Source: Lachnospiraceae bacterium (GTDB taxonomy: Bacteria > Bacillota_A > Clostridia > Lachnospirales > Lachnospiraceae). From it: DNA of 64,000 bases. The stretch is taken from NCBI GenBank assembly GCA_017522685.1, contig JAFWYN010000019.1, forward strand, positions 186,001 through 250,000, written 5' to 3'. Position numbers and translations under genes: made by a program. Numbering within the stretch: position 1 is the first letter of the stretch; each line of letters begins with the position of its first letter. Positions 36,644-45,939 of the stretch are shown one piece after another. Below the pieces are notes generated by a model. It was given only the letters and a program-made list of their open reading frames with translations. It ran no database searches and was not told where the DNA came from.

Positions 36644-37423
36644 ATGTCATTAGGTAAGGTTGAAATTTGCGGCGTCAACACCGCCAAGCTTCCCCTTCTG
36701 AAACAGGAGGAAAAGGAATATTTATTTACATTGATAGAGGGTGGTGACCGGATTGCCCGTGAGAAATACATCGAAGGGAATCTAAGACTGGTACTAAGCA
36801 TTATCAAACGCTTTTCTTCCAGCAACGAAAATGTGGATGATTTGTTTCAGATAGGATGTATCGGGCTGATAAAAGCAATCGATAATTTCGACTCCGGACT
36901 GAATGTGAAATTCTCCACCTATGCCGTACCCATGATTATCGGCGAAATCCGCAGATACTTAAGGGACAACAATGCCATACGTGTCTCCCGTTCCTTAAAA
37001 GATACCGCATACAAAGCCATTTATACCAGGGATATTCTGACCAAACGCAATTCCAAAGAGCCCACCATCGAGGAAATTGCCACAGAAATCGGCATTCCCA
37101 AGGAAGATATCGTTTATGCCATGGATGCGCTTCAAAATCCCATGAGCTTATTTGAGCCCATCTACACGGATGCCGGAGACACCTTGTATGTAATGGACCA
37201 AATCAGTGACAAAAAGAACAAAGAAGAAACCTGGGTAGAACATTTATCCCTAAATGAAGCCATGAAACATCTGGCTGCCAGAGAACGGGAAATCATTAAC
37301 CTTCGTTTCTTTGAAGGTAAAACACAAATGGAAGTAGCTGACATGATCGGAATCTCTCAGGCTCAGGTGTCCCGCCTGGAAAAAAATGCATTAAAAATAA
37401 TGCGCACCTACCTTTCGGCATAA
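36644..37423 (+). CDS. sigG: forespore sigma factor SigG
   Basis: SigG drives late forespore gene expression during sporulation. The 259 residues begin with the N-terminal KVEICGVNTAKLPLL that is characteristic of SigG, followed by region 2 (GNLRLVLSIIKRF, DDLFQIGCIGLIKAIDNFD, FSTYAVPMIIGEIRRYLRDN), region 3 and region 4 (EREIINLRFFEGKTQMEVADMIGISQAQVSRLEK). GCAGGAGG precedes the ATG. It is the only clear plus-strand gene and converges with vanZ six nt away. In relatives it usually follows sigE in the same direction, so an inversion is likely here. Confidence 0.95.
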   Translation: MSLGKVEICGVNTAKLPLLKQEEKEYLFTLIEGGDRIAREKYIEGNLRLVLSIIKRFSSSNENVDDLFQIGCIGLIKAIDNFDSGLNVKFSTYAVPMIIGEIRRYLRDNNAIRVSRSLKDTAYKAIYTRDILTKRNSKEPTIEEIATEIGIPKEDIVYAMDALQNPMSLFEPIYTDAGDTLYVMDQISDKKNKEETWVEHLSLNEAMKHLAAREREIINLRFFEGKTQMEVADMIGISQAQVSRLEKNALKIMRTYLSA

Positions 37424-37429
37424 TGCGCA

Positions 37430-37948
37430 CTATCCCTTCACCAACTTCCGCAATATCAAAAACATGATTGTACCCACCATACACCCCAGTGTATTGGCCA
37501 CAATATCGTCTAACTGAAAAATACCTCTGCCGGTTACCAGTTGCATCAGTTCAATGGCAATACTGGTAACGGCACCCACAAATATACTTCTCAAAAACAG
37601 TACCTTTCCTTTGGCCCACCAACAAAAACAAAAGCCGTAGGGAATAAAAAGCAACACATTTTCCAATACCAAAGCATCGTTCCGCTTATTGATTTTCAAA
37701 CTGGCTCCCAAGGCCAAATCCATCTTACCGGCTCCGCCACCTTCCCTGGAAAGGCATGTTATCATAAGTATCACACTCAAAAAGGAAAAAAAGCATACCG
37801 TTGACCAAAAGGGAAGTCTATCCTTCCCCTGTCTGCTTCTTCTGTCATTCACCCATTTTACTATCAATATCAGGCATCCGCTGATGGCCAACAAAAAAGG
37901 CACATACTTAAATACCTGAATCAAATCCTGTCGTAAATAATATAACAT
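37430..37948 (-). CDS. VanZ-like membrane protein
   Basis: 172 residues with four to five hydrophobic helices and the VanZ-type segment LENVLLFIPYGF ... SIAIELMQLVTGRGIFQLDDIVANTLGCMVG. VanZ proteins are known for low-level teicoplanin resistance, but most homologues have no tested role. It lies immediately after the small gene at 37952 (3 nt apart) and converges on sigG. It probably arrived between sigE and sigG, as this position is not usual. Confidence 0.85.
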   Translation of the reverse strand: MLYYLRQDLIQVFKYVPFLLAISGCLILIVKWVNDRRSRQGKDRLPFWSTVCFFSFLSVILMITCLSREGGGAGKMDLALGASLKINKRNDALVLENVLLFIPYGFCFCWWAKGKVLFLRSIFVGAVTSIAIELMQLVTGRGIFQLDDIVANTLGCMVGTIMFLILRKLVKG

Positions 37949-37951
37949 TTC

Positions 37952-38260
37952 TTACCTTTCCTGATAACTCACCCAATTTTTAGGGGCTTGTTCCCACTTT
38001 TCCTTGTCCTGAAACAGACAATCATTCATCCATGCAATAGCATCTATAATACCATCTTCCTCAAAATCAAACAACCTACTTGTTTTCTGTTCTTCCGGAG
38101 TCATAATAAAATTAAAAGGTTCCGGCCAAACTGTAGTTTTCAATTTTTTGCCTTCTTCCGTGGCAATCCCCTCTAACCGGTAGCGCATGCCCTGATGACA
38201 ACCGGTATATTCCGTTTTTTTCAGATATTCCATAGACAATATATCTTCCCGTACAATCAT
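37952..38260 (-). CDS. hypothetical protein
   Basis: 102 residues from the ATG at 38260 (AGGAGG five nt upstream; a longer in-frame start lacks a site). The sequence MIVREDILSMEYLKKTEYTG, with GMRYRLEG and PEPFNFIMTPEEQK, is soluble and mixed alpha/beta. I do not recognise a family. It is translated directly ahead of vanZ and probably co-transcribed with it, downstream of sigE. Confidence 0.7.
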   Translation of the reverse strand: MIVREDILSMEYLKKTEYTGCHQGMRYRLEGIATEEGKKLKTTVWPEPFNFIMTPEEQKTSRLFDFEEDGIIDAIAWMNDCLFQDKEKWEQAPKNWVSYQER

Positions 38261-38331
38261 ATGCGCCTCCTCTTTCCGATGCAAATTCCTGCATTTCTAT
38301 ATCATACCCTTTCTTCCGGGATTTTTCAAGT

Positions 38332-39075
38332 CTATACCACACCGGTCATATCTCTTTTCAGCTGTTTCATAATTTTCTTCTCCAATCTGGATATATAAGA
38401 TTGTGAGATTCCCAAAAGCTCTGCCACTTCTTTTTGGGTCATTTCCTGTCCGTCCGGCATACCCAGTCCGAATCGCATACGGATAATACACCTTTCCCTG
38501 TCATTCAACCGACTGACCGCTTTCCTGAGAAGCTTCCGTTCCACCTCTTCCTCTAATCCCTTTCCGATTACATCCTCCTCCGTACCCAGGATATCGGAAA
38601 GAAGCAGTTCATTTCCGTCCCAATCCACATTCAAAGGTTCATCTATGGATACCTCTTTATGCGTCTTACTGTTTCTTCGCAGGAACATTAGGATCTCATT
38701 CTCAATACATCTGGATGCATAGGTGGCAAGCTTTATATTCTTCCCCGGGTTAAAGGTATTGATTGCCTTAATCAAGCCGATTGTGCCGATAGAAATAAGG
38801 TCTTCCACTCCCACTCCCGTATTATCAAATTTTTTCGCTATGTATACAACCAATCGCAGATTGTGCTCTATCAACACCGCCTTGGCTTCTTCCTCCTGCT
38901 CTGTCCCCAGGCGTTCCAGCATACAAAGCTCTTCCTCATTGGAAAGAGGCGATGGAAGCACCTCTGTTCCGCCTATATAAAAAATTTCTCCTTCCGTATG
39001 AAAATCAGCCTTTCTCTTCCGAAACCATACTTTCTCCCCAATTCCTTCCGAAAAAAGCATTCTCAAAAACACCAT
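38332..39075 (-). CDS. sigE: mother-cell sigma factor SigE precursor
   Basis: SigE directs early mother-cell genes in sporulation and is made as an inactive precursor. The 247 residues start with a basic/hydrophobic pro-sequence of about 30 residues ending before [15 protein letters not shown], where SpoIIGA would cut. Core sigma regions follow ([50 protein letters not shown], and the C-terminal helix-turn-helix [20 protein letters not shown]). The start may be at 39075 or slightly downstream. It overlaps the spoIIGA end by 71 nt, which would couple precursor and protease synthesis. Confidence 0.95.
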   Translation of the reverse strand: MVFLRMLFSEGIGEKVWFRKRKADFHTEGEIFYIGGTEVLPSPLSNEEELCMLERLGTEQEEEAKAVLIEHNLRLVVYIAKKFDNTGVGVEDLISIGTIGLIKAINTFNPGKNIKLATYASRCIENEILMFLRRNSKTHKEVSIDEPLNVDWDGNELLLSDILGTEEDVIGKGLEEEVERKLLRKAVSRLNDRERCIIRMRFGLGMPDGQEMTQKEVAELLGISQSYISRLEKKIMKQLKRDMTGVV

Positions 39076-39883
39076 CCTTTTCTTCCCCTTTCCTTTCCAA
39101 AATCTCCGGGCTCAATATCACCTGATAGCCCCCTGCTTTACCGCAAAACTCATCTCCTGCCGCCACATAAACACCACCATAGTTTCCGGATATTCCATCC
39201 CATTCCACCACCAATTGTTCCAGATAATACCCTTTTAGCACTCCCTTTCTTTTCCCCACACTTTGATAAGGTATGATACGATATCCTTCCGGCAACTTCC
39301 CGTCAAAAAGCAACATTAAAGTCGGCTCATCCACCACCGCCACAGGCTTTTGACTAATCGGCTCTCTTAACAGGTTCCCCGTATCCATAAGGGCTTTTAT
39401 ACGTACCCTTTCCTTGTCCTTCCGGACAATCACATAACATTCCTTCTCTTTTTCCCTGCTTCTCCTTATCCGTTCCGATATGAACATACAGCCTACCGCT
39501 CCGGGCACCAACACTCCTATCATACCGCTTACCTGAAATACAGACGGCAGTAATCGCCTTAACAATAACAGGCTCCCTCCCAACAGTAAGGTAGACGTTG
39601 CCATCTTTTCCAGTACCTTCCACCACTGTGAAAAGCCTCGCACTCGGAAGGTATATAGACACATGATAGCTACGGCCAGACCGAAACCGATTCCGCTCCC
39701 CAACATCCCCGTTCCAATCACCAAAGCTGACACCACCGATATTACTGCGCCACCCGCAGCCCCTATTAAAATCCGTTTTACAGACGCCGGATGATGCAGC
39801 ATAACATTCACCATTATCAGCAGATATGTATTAAAGCACAAATGTAGTAGTAACAACATATCTGCATAAACCTCAAAATACAT
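39005..39883 (-). CDS. spoIIGA: sigma-E processing aspartic peptidase SpoIIGA
   Basis: SpoIIGA sits in the septal membrane and activates pro-SigE. The ATG at 39883 (GGGAGGTG upstream) gives [18 protein letters not shown], matching the family start; a longer frame to 39997 has no site. The 292 residues comprise about five N-terminal membrane helices and a soluble protease domain with the aspartate motif [22 protein letters not shown]. It is directly upstream of sigE. Confidence 0.93.
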   Translation of the reverse strand: MYFEVYADMLLLLHLCFNTYLLIMVNVMLHHPASVKRILIGAAGGAVISVVSALVIGTGMLGSGIGFGLAVAIMCLYTFRVRGFSQWWKVLEKMATSTLLLGGSLLLLRRLLPSVFQVSGMIGVLVPGAVGCMFISERIRRSREKEKECYVIVRKDKERVRIKALMDTGNLLREPISQKPVAVVDEPTLMLLFDGKLPEGYRIIPYQSVGKRKGVLKGYYLEQLVVEWDGISGNYGGVYVAAGDEFCGKAGGYQVILSPEILERKGEEKDGVFENAFFGRNWGESMVSEEKG

Positions 39884-39919
39884 TTGCCACCTCCCTGCCG
39901 CCGGATTTATATTAATGCA

Positions 39920-39952
39920 ATTATACCTTTCCACTCCCATGAATTTTGTCAA
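39920..39952 (-). promoter_or_regulatory. spoIIG-type promoter with 21-nt spacer
   Basis: TTGACA (39947-39952) and TATAAT (39920-39925) are both consensus but 21 nt apart, too far for normal sigmaA binding. The B. subtilis spoIIG promoter has the same defect (22 nt) and needs phosphorylated Spo0A. The -35 region overlaps TGTCAAA, one base from the Spo0A half-box TGTCGAA. Confidence 0.75.
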
Positions 39953-39990
39953 AAGATATGAACAAAAAGCACCCTTCCTATCGTTGTAAA

Positions 39991-40029
39991 ACGACAAAAA
40001 CAGTCATGCTCTTTCGAACATGACTGTTT
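39991..40029 (-). terminator. Rho-independent terminator after ftsZ
   Basis: A perfect 11-bp AAACAGTCATG/CATGACTGTTT stem (39998-40008 with 40019-40029) followed by a T-run on the minus strand. It insulates spoIIGA from ftsZ transcription. Confidence 0.9.
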
Positions 40030-40044
40030 CTAAATAGTGTCCTA

Positions 40045-41205
40045 TTATTTTCTGGTTAAGAAATCCGGAATATTTAATGACTTAGACTTTACATTGCTCT
40101 GAATATCAATGGGCTTATTCAAAGAAATGGTAGGCTCAACGGGTGTCACCGGCACCTTGATGGAAGGTGTTACAGGTGTTGTAAAACCGGGATTCACACT
40201 GGGACTCTTATATCCAAATCCGGTTCCCACTCTGTTCTGAACCACTACATTTGCCACATCATCAATACCGGTTGCAATTACGGTAATGGTACAATTGCCG
40301 CTCTTATTGGCGTCATATAATGCACCAAAGATAATATTCACATCGTTGCCGCAAAGCTCCTGAACATAGCTTACTGCATCAGATGCATCTGCCAATGTAA
40401 TATCACCGGATACATTTACGATAACATCGGTTGCACCGGAAATGGTGGTTTCCAATAAAGGAGATGCCACTGCCATCTTTACAGCTTCCAATGCCTTATC
40501 ATCGCCTTTACCTTCACCGATACCGATATGTGCAATACCCTTATCCTTCATAACGGTCTGTACATCCGCAAAGTCAAGATTAATAATTGCAGGTAAATTA
40601 ATCAAATCAGTGATTCCCTGTACTGCCTGCTGCAATACTTCATCAGCCTTCTTCAACGCTTCCGGCATGGTAGTTCTGCGGTCTACAATCTCTAACAGCT
40701 TATCATTGGGAATTACAATCAATGTATCCACAAATTCTTTAATCTTTTCAATACCGCTTAATGCATTCTGCATACGGGTTTTTGCTTCAAAACGGAAAGG
40801 CTTTGTTACAACACCTACGGTAAGGATGCCCATTTCCTTAGCAATCTTTGCTACAATAGGTGCTGCACCCGTACCGGTACCGCCGCCCATACCACAGGTA
40901 ACAAATACCATATCAGCGCCTTCCAATGCGTTCTGAATATTTTCGCTGCTTTCTTCCGCTGCTTTCTCACCGATTTCAGGCTTTGCACCTGCCCCCAATC
41001 CCTTGGTGAGTTTTTCACCAATCTGAATCAGCTTAGGTGCCTTACACAACTGAAGTGCCTGTTTATCTGTATTAACGCCGATGAACTCTACGCCGTCAAT
41101 CTGTTCATCAACCATTCTGTTTACTGCATTATTTCCCGCACCACCGACACCTACTACAATAATTTTTGCAGCTGCCTGTGTGTCATTTGTCTTAACTTCG
41201 AGCAA
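40045..41205 (-). CDS. ftsZ: cell division GTPase FtsZ, TTG start
   Basis: FtsZ polymerises into the division ring. The 386 residues carry the GTP-binding [10 protein letters not shown], the N-terminal [12 protein letters not shown] and the C-terminal interaction peptide IPDFLTRK. The start is a TTG at 41205-41203 with AGGAGG eight nt upstream, which may moderate its translation. It has its own promoter, and no ftsA precedes it; divIB is the nearest upstream gene. Confidence 0.97.
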   Translation of the reverse strand: MLEVKTNDTQAAAKIIVVGVGGAGNNAVNRMVDEQIDGVEFIGVNTDKQALQLCKAPKLIQIGEKLTKGLGAGAKPEIGEKAAEESSENIQNALEGADMVFVTCGMGGGTGTGAAPIVAKIAKEMGILTVGVVTKPFRFEAKTRMQNALSGIEKIKEFVDTLIVIPNDKLLEIVDRRTTMPEALKKADEVLQQAVQGITDLINLPAIINLDFADVQTVMKDKGIAHIGIGEGKGDDKALEAVKMAVASPLLETTISGATDVIVNVSGDITLADASDAVSYVQELCGNDVNIIFGALYDANKSGNCTITVIATGIDDVANVVVQNRVGTGFGYKSPSVNPGFTTPVTPSIKVPVTPVEPTISLNKPIDIQSNVKSKSLNIPDFLTRK

Positions 41206-41247
41206 GGGTTTGTCCTCCTTTTATTCCGAATAAATTCCATATACTTT

Positions 41248-41276
41248 ATCATATAATTATTTTACAAATTTATCAA
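41248..41276 (-). promoter_or_regulatory. putative ftsZ promoter
   Basis: TTGATA (41271-41276), 17 nt, TATGAT (41248-41253) on the minus strand, about 43 nt before the TTG start. Confidence 0.6.
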
Positions 41277-41317
41277 CCCATTTTTTCATAAAAATGCTAT
41301 TTTTTTACTGATTATTT

Positions 41318-42049
41318 CTAATTATCTTCTTCAAATATGGTCATTTGAGATTCTTCCGTGTAATCCTCCAAATGTAAAACGCCGCTTTTCCCTTCCAAAT
41401 GGCCCAAAACAGAAGGTAACATCATGATTTTCTCTTCCAGATTTACTGCCTTTCCCAATAGGATTCTCAGTTCTCCCATATACAGAACCACATCCAAATC
41501 CGGCTGGAAATGGATTCTTTCTGCCGCAATATCATACTTGTCCAACAAATTGGTAATGGTCATCACATTCTCAAAAACATTGTCATCCTCCACCGGGATC
41601 TTCTCACCCAATGCCACATGCTCAAACTCGAGTCCCGATACCTGAGGCACTCCCAAGGTCCTTACATTGGAGGTCTCTATCATATAACCATCCTTATCAA
41701 AGTACATAAAGCTGTCCATAAACGCTATATAGCCCGCCAAAGCCTTTTCATATACGGTTATTTTAATGCTGTCCGAAGTCAGAACCGTTACTTCCATAGC
41801 ATCCACAAAAGGGATGTTTTCCACTCCCTTGTTGCGATATTTCATGGACAAATACCAGGAATTATTCCCCAACGGCCCCTGCATCACCATATCCTTTACT
41901 TCCTGCTCGGTATAATGAAGATTGCCTTCCACATATACTGTTTTCACCAAACGAGTACTGATAAAATAATATATGGCACCAACCACCGCCGCTAACAATA
42001 TTAAGATAATCAGTACTCTTACAATAATTCTATTACGCTTCCCTGACAC
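41318..42049 (-). CDS. divIB: cell division protein FtsQ/DivIB
   Basis: A bitopic divisome protein: short basic N-terminus, one transmembrane helix (about 8-31, IIVRVLIILILLAAVVGAIYY) and an external POTRA domain (VYVEGNLHYTEQEVKDMVMQGPLG), then the FtsQ core with TVYEKALAGYIAFMDSFMYFD. 243 residues is normal for Firmicutes. It overlaps murA by 17 nt. Confidence 0.9.
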   Translation of the reverse strand: MSGKRNRIIVRVLIILILLAAVVGAIYYFISTRLVKTVYVEGNLHYTEQEVKDMVMQGPLGNNSWYLSMKYRNKGVENIPFVDAMEVTVLTSDSIKITVYEKALAGYIAFMDSFMYFDKDGYMIETSNVRTLGVPQVSGLEFEHVALGEKIPVEDDNVFENVMTITNLLDKYDIAAERIHFQPDLDVVLYMGELRILLGKAVNLEEKIMMLPSVLGHLEGKSGVLHLEDYTEESQMTIFEEDN

Positions 42050-43304
42050 TGAACACCCGCGCTCCTAACTCTGTTAAATCCTTCGCAATATTTTCATATC
42101 CGCGCATAATATATTGGTAACCTTTTATGGTACTCACACCATTTGCCATCAAACCGGCCAAAACCATAGCCGCTCCTCCCCGCAGTTCCCATGCTTCCAC
42201 CGCCTTTCCGGCAAGCACGGAAGGTCCCCATACTTTTACACGTCTTTCATCCAAAACCTTCACATTCGCTCCCATATCCTGTAGCGGTTCCACGATATGA
42301 AACCGATTCTCAAATATGGTCTCTTCTATTACACTGACACCCTCTGCACGCAATGCGGCCACCAATACTGCCGACTGCAAATCCGTGGGAAAATCCGGAT
42401 ACACCCCGGTTTTCAAACTCCCCACAGGCAGAAGCCTTTCCGGTGCCTGGACATACAATCCGTCCTCGCCCGTCTGACAAACAGCGCCCATTCTGCGTGC
42501 CACTTGTATCACTGCTTCCATCTGGTCACAGGGGGCCTCCTCCAGCCAGGCACTGCCGCCTGCCGCCAATACAGCAAACAGATAGGTACCTGCCACAATT
42601 CTGTCCGCCGGTATCCGCATTTCGCAACCATGCAAAGTCTCTACCCCGTCTATTTCCAGTCTTTCGCTTCCAATACCACTGATTTGCGCTCCGCATTTTA
42701 CCAAATACCGGCATAATGCCTGCACCTCCGGCTCCTTGGCCGCACCTGATATCCGAGTATGCCCCTTGGCCAAAACAGCAGCCAAAAGTGCATTTTCCGT
42801 AGCACCAACGCTCACCTTGGAAAATTCAATATCCGCTCCGTGAAACCCATTCTCAACAGAACCGTATATCATATCCTCTTCCATGCGAAACACGGCACCC
42901 ATTTTCTCCAAAGCCATCAAATGCATATCTATGGGCCGTGCACCGATCACGCAACCTCCCGGATATTCCATGTATACTTCACCGGTTCTTCCCAGCAATG
43001 CACCCAGCATGCATATGGACGAACGCATGCCCTGTACCGCCTCCGTAGGCATTTTCTTGCGCTTCATTAGGCTTGTATCTATGGTAATCCCCTTGCTGCT
43101 TTCCCTTATGACACATCCCATACTGCCAAGCAATTGCTTCATACGAAACACATCACTGATCCTGGGACAATTACTAATCCTTGACTCCCCTTTTGTCAAA
43201 AGTGTAGCCGCCATCACAGGCAAGCAGGCATTCTTGGAACCTTGTATCTTCACCTTACCCTGAAGGCATACACCACCATCTACACGAATAGAATCTATCT
43301 GCAT
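42033..43304 (-). CDS. murA: UDP-N-acetylglucosamine 1-carboxyvinyltransferase
   Basis: First committed step of peptidoglycan synthesis: transfer of enolpyruvate to UDP-GlcNAc. The 423 residues show KIQGSKNACLPVMAATLL with the Lys-Asn pair near residue 22 and the catalytic cysteine in GGCVIGARPIDMH (fosfomycin target). Length is normal. It is located between ftsW and divIB as in many Clostridia. Confidence 0.94.
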   Translation of the reverse strand: MQIDSIRVDGGVCLQGKVKIQGSKNACLPVMAATLLTKGESRISNCPRISDVFRMKQLLGSMGCVIRESSKGITIDTSLMKRKKMPTEAVQGMRSSICMLGALLGRTGEVYMEYPGGCVIGARPIDMHLMALEKMGAVFRMEEDMIYGSVENGFHGADIEFSKVSVGATENALLAAVLAKGHTRISGAAKEPEVQALCRYLVKCGAQISGIGSERLEIDGVETLHGCEMRIPADRIVAGTYLFAVLAAGGSAWLEEAPCDQMEAVIQVARRMGAVCQTGEDGLYVQAPERLLPVGSLKTGVYPDFPTDLQSAVLVAALRAEGVSVIEETIFENRFHIVEPLQDMGANVKVLDERRVKVWGPSVLAGKAVEAWELRGGAAMVLAGLMANGVSTIKGYQYIMRGYENIAKDLTELGARVFSVREA

Positions 43305-43377
43305 TACAAAATCCTCCGAATTCAGACATATTCTATTATATGTATTCCTTTACATCACAGTACGTTGTCCGATTTAT

Positions 43378-44538
43378 TTATGCTTCCCGAAGCTGTATCC
43401 TCTTTGCCACATTCAGAACCAGCCCCATTTCTACCAGCAGGAACAACACAGAAGTACCGCCATAACTGATAAACGGCAGGGAAATACCGGTATTCGGTAT
43501 ACTATTGGTTACAACTGCCACATTTAAAATCACCTGAATGGCAATATGCCCCATAACACCCACCACCAAAAGTGCGCCAAACAAATCCGGTGCATTATTG
43601 GCTATCAGCATCATTCTCCACAACAATACCAAAAACATGGTAATGATAATAATCGCTCCAAACAGTCCCAATTCTTCACAAATAATCGAAAAAATCATAT
43701 CATTTTGTGCTTCCGGGATAAATCCCAGCTTCTGCATACTCTGACCCAGTCCCTTTCCGACCACTCCGCCGGAACCAATGGCATACAGTGACTGCAGTGT
43801 CTGATATCCTACATCCGAAGCATAGGCTTCCGGATTCATCCAAGCCAAAATACGTTTGAATCGAAATCCTTCCAAATCAGACATATTAAGTTTAGATATA
43901 TAATACAGCAATCCGCCTATAGCCGCCGAACCAATGACTCCCAATATAACGAACAACTTATAATCGGGACTCGCCACAAATATCATAAACACGGAAATAC
44001 CCAGTATGATAATGGCCGAACTCAAGTTATTCGTCAGCTTCCACACCAGCACCACCATAGGGATTGCAGTAAGCATCAAAAAAATCATCCCCCGGGGTTG
44101 ACGTATCAATTTCCCCATACTGCACACCAGATTAGCCAGGAATAAAATCATACAAAGCTTAGCCACTTCTGCCGGCTGTATGGTCAGACCGATACCCGGA
44201 ATGGGTAACCATCGTTTTGCGCCATTGGCTTCCACTCCAAAGAAGGGTACCATGATAACCAGGATTGCCGACACCAGATAACCCAGCTCCGAAAAACGGG
44301 CCCAGAAATGATAGGGAATATTGGCCACCACGATCATTGCTATCAATCCCAGAATCCCGGACAGCAGCTGCTTCTTCAAAAAATAAGCCGCATCGTTATA
44401 CTTGGCATATGCTTCATAGGAACTTACGGAATATATCATTATCAATCCGAAACCCAATAAAAACAAAATAACGAACAACAATGTGTAGTCAAAAAAGTAT
44501 TCTGTTTGCTCTCTTTTCTTCTTTACCCGTTCTGTCAT
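43378..44538 (-). CDS. ftsW: FtsW-type SEDS glycosyltransferase
   Basis: SEDS proteins polymerise lipid II glycan strands together with a class B PBP. The 386 residues have about ten membrane helices and the family loops WLPIPGIGLTIQPAEVAK and EAQNDMIFSIICEELGLFGA, ending with SLPFISYGGTSVLFLLVEMGLVLNV. It is read between murD and murA, with the two class B PBPs upstream as likely partners. Confidence 0.93.
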   Translation of the reverse strand: MTERVKKKREQTEYFFDYTLLFVILFLLGFGLIMIYSVSSYEAYAKYNDAAYFLKKQLLSGILGLIAMIVVANIPYHFWARFSELGYLVSAILVIMVPFFGVEANGAKRWLPIPGIGLTIQPAEVAKLCMILFLANLVCSMGKLIRQPRGMIFLMLTAIPMVVLVWKLTNNLSSAIIILGISVFMIFVASPDYKLFVILGVIGSAAIGGLLYYISKLNMSDLEGFRFKRILAWMNPEAYASDVGYQTLQSLYAIGSGGVVGKGLGQSMQKLGFIPEAQNDMIFSIICEELGLFGAIIIITMFLVLLWRMMLIANNAPDLFGALLVVGVMGHIAIQVILNVAVVTNSIPNTGISLPFISYGGTSVLFLLVEMGLVLNVAKRIQLREA

Positions 44539-44557
44539 AAATCCGTCTTTTCCTTAT

Positions 44558-45922
44558 CTACTCTAAACCATTTACATAGTCTTTAAACATCTTACCCCGC
44601 ACCTCATAGTTGGGGAACATTCCCCAGCTTGCGCAGGCCGGTGACAAAAGTACCGCATCACCGCTTTCCGCCAAATCCGTACAAAGTACCAGACACTCTT
44701 CAAAAGTATCCGCCATCTTGATTCGATCAAAGCCATGCTTTCGTGCACACTCCGCTATTTTCTCACGTGTCTGCCCAATCAGCACAAGCCACTTTACTTT
44801 ATTATCAAAAGCTTCAATCCATTCATCGTATTCATTTTGTTTGTCATATCCGCCGCCTATAAGAATCGTAGGCTTACACATGGCTTTGATTCCTTGAATG
44901 GCAGCGTCCGGATTGGTGCCCTTGGAATCATTATAATAGTCCACACCGCCCTTGGTGGCCACATATTCAATCCGATGTTCCACAGCCTTAAAGTTCTTAA
45001 TCACCTGCAATATGGTACTCATAGGAACCTTCATCCCCTCTGCCAGTGCAATGGCTGCCATCACATTTTCAATATTACAAACACCCACCAGATTCATGTC
45101 TGTTTTGGTATTCATAAGCTTTTCTGCTTTACCGTTTTCTGCCTTGTAAATATCTTCTCCTTGCAGGAAATAACCGTTCTCCAGCTCTCTTGCAGAAGAA
45201 AAATATACCACCTTTGCAGGACATTTCTCCCCGAATTTACGGGTATATTCGTTTTCATAGTTCAGTACACAAACTTCCTCAGTCAGCTGATTTTTCGCTA
45301 TATTTTCCTTCGCCTCGGAGTACGCCTCCATGGTATAATGGCGGTTCAAATGATCCGGAGTTACATTTAATATAGCAGACACTGCCGGGTGGAAGGTATC
45401 CACTGTTTCCAGCTGAAAGCTGCTGATTTCCGCTACGGTTACCGTATCCTTAGTAGTTTTTAAAGCTTCCAGCGTGTAAGGATTTCCGATATTTCCTACC
45501 AGGAAGGTATTATCCTGACCCACATGGGCTTTCATAATCTCACCCATCAAAGTAGTTGTGGTAGTCTTTCCATTGGTACCGGTAATTGCCACTATTTTTC
45601 CCTTCTCTGCCAAGTATCCCAACTCTATTTCTCCGATAATCCGAACACCGGCCTCACGCAAAGCATTTACCAGGGGGATATCCGTAGGCACACCGGGACT
45701 TAATACTGCTACTTCAATCTGTTCGGAGAGAATATCACTTTTCGCCATCTGACCGCTATAACAAACAGCAGTAGCTCCCTCCGGTATTTTAGCCAAAAGC
45801 TCTTCCACCGAAAGTTTCTCATCAAACAGCACAATCTCTGCACCTAATTTATTCAATAATGTCATAGCCCCTACTCCGCTGATTCCGGAGCCGACTACCA
45901 AACATTTCTTACCCTTCAGCAT
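44558..45922 (-). CDS. murD: UDP-MurNAc-L-alanine:D-glutamate ligase
   Basis: Adds D-glutamate to UDP-MurNAc-L-Ala. From the ATG at 45922 (AAGGAG eight nt upstream) the protein has 454 residues. It has an N-terminal Rossmann domain (GKKCLVVGSGISGVGAMTLL), the ATP loop GTNGKTTTTTLMGEI, the TPDHLNRH motif and the C-terminal YNDSKGTNPDAA. It lies 17 nt after the PBP gene. mraY, murE and murF, normally nearby, are not in this cluster. Confidence 0.96.
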   Translation of the reverse strand: MLKGKKCLVVGSGISGVGAMTLLNKLGAEIVLFDEKLSVEELLAKIPEGATAVCYSGQMAKSDILSEQIEVAVLSPGVPTDIPLVNALREAGVRIIGEIELGYLAEKGKIVAITGTNGKTTTTTLMGEIMKAHVGQDNTFLVGNIGNPYTLEALKTTKDTVTVAEISSFQLETVDTFHPAVSAILNVTPDHLNRHYTMEAYSEAKENIAKNQLTEEVCVLNYENEYTRKFGEKCPAKVVYFSSARELENGYFLQGEDIYKAENGKAEKLMNTKTDMNLVGVCNIENVMAAIALAEGMKVPMSTILQVIKNFKAVEHRIEYVATKGGVDYYNDSKGTNPDAAIQGIKAMCKPTILIGGGYDKQNEYDEWIEAFDNKVKWLVLIGQTREKIAECARKHGFDRIKMADTFEECLVLCTDLAESGDAVLLSPACASWGMFPNYEVRGKMFKDYVNGLE

Positions 45923-45939
45923 CTTATTCTCCTTTCGTA

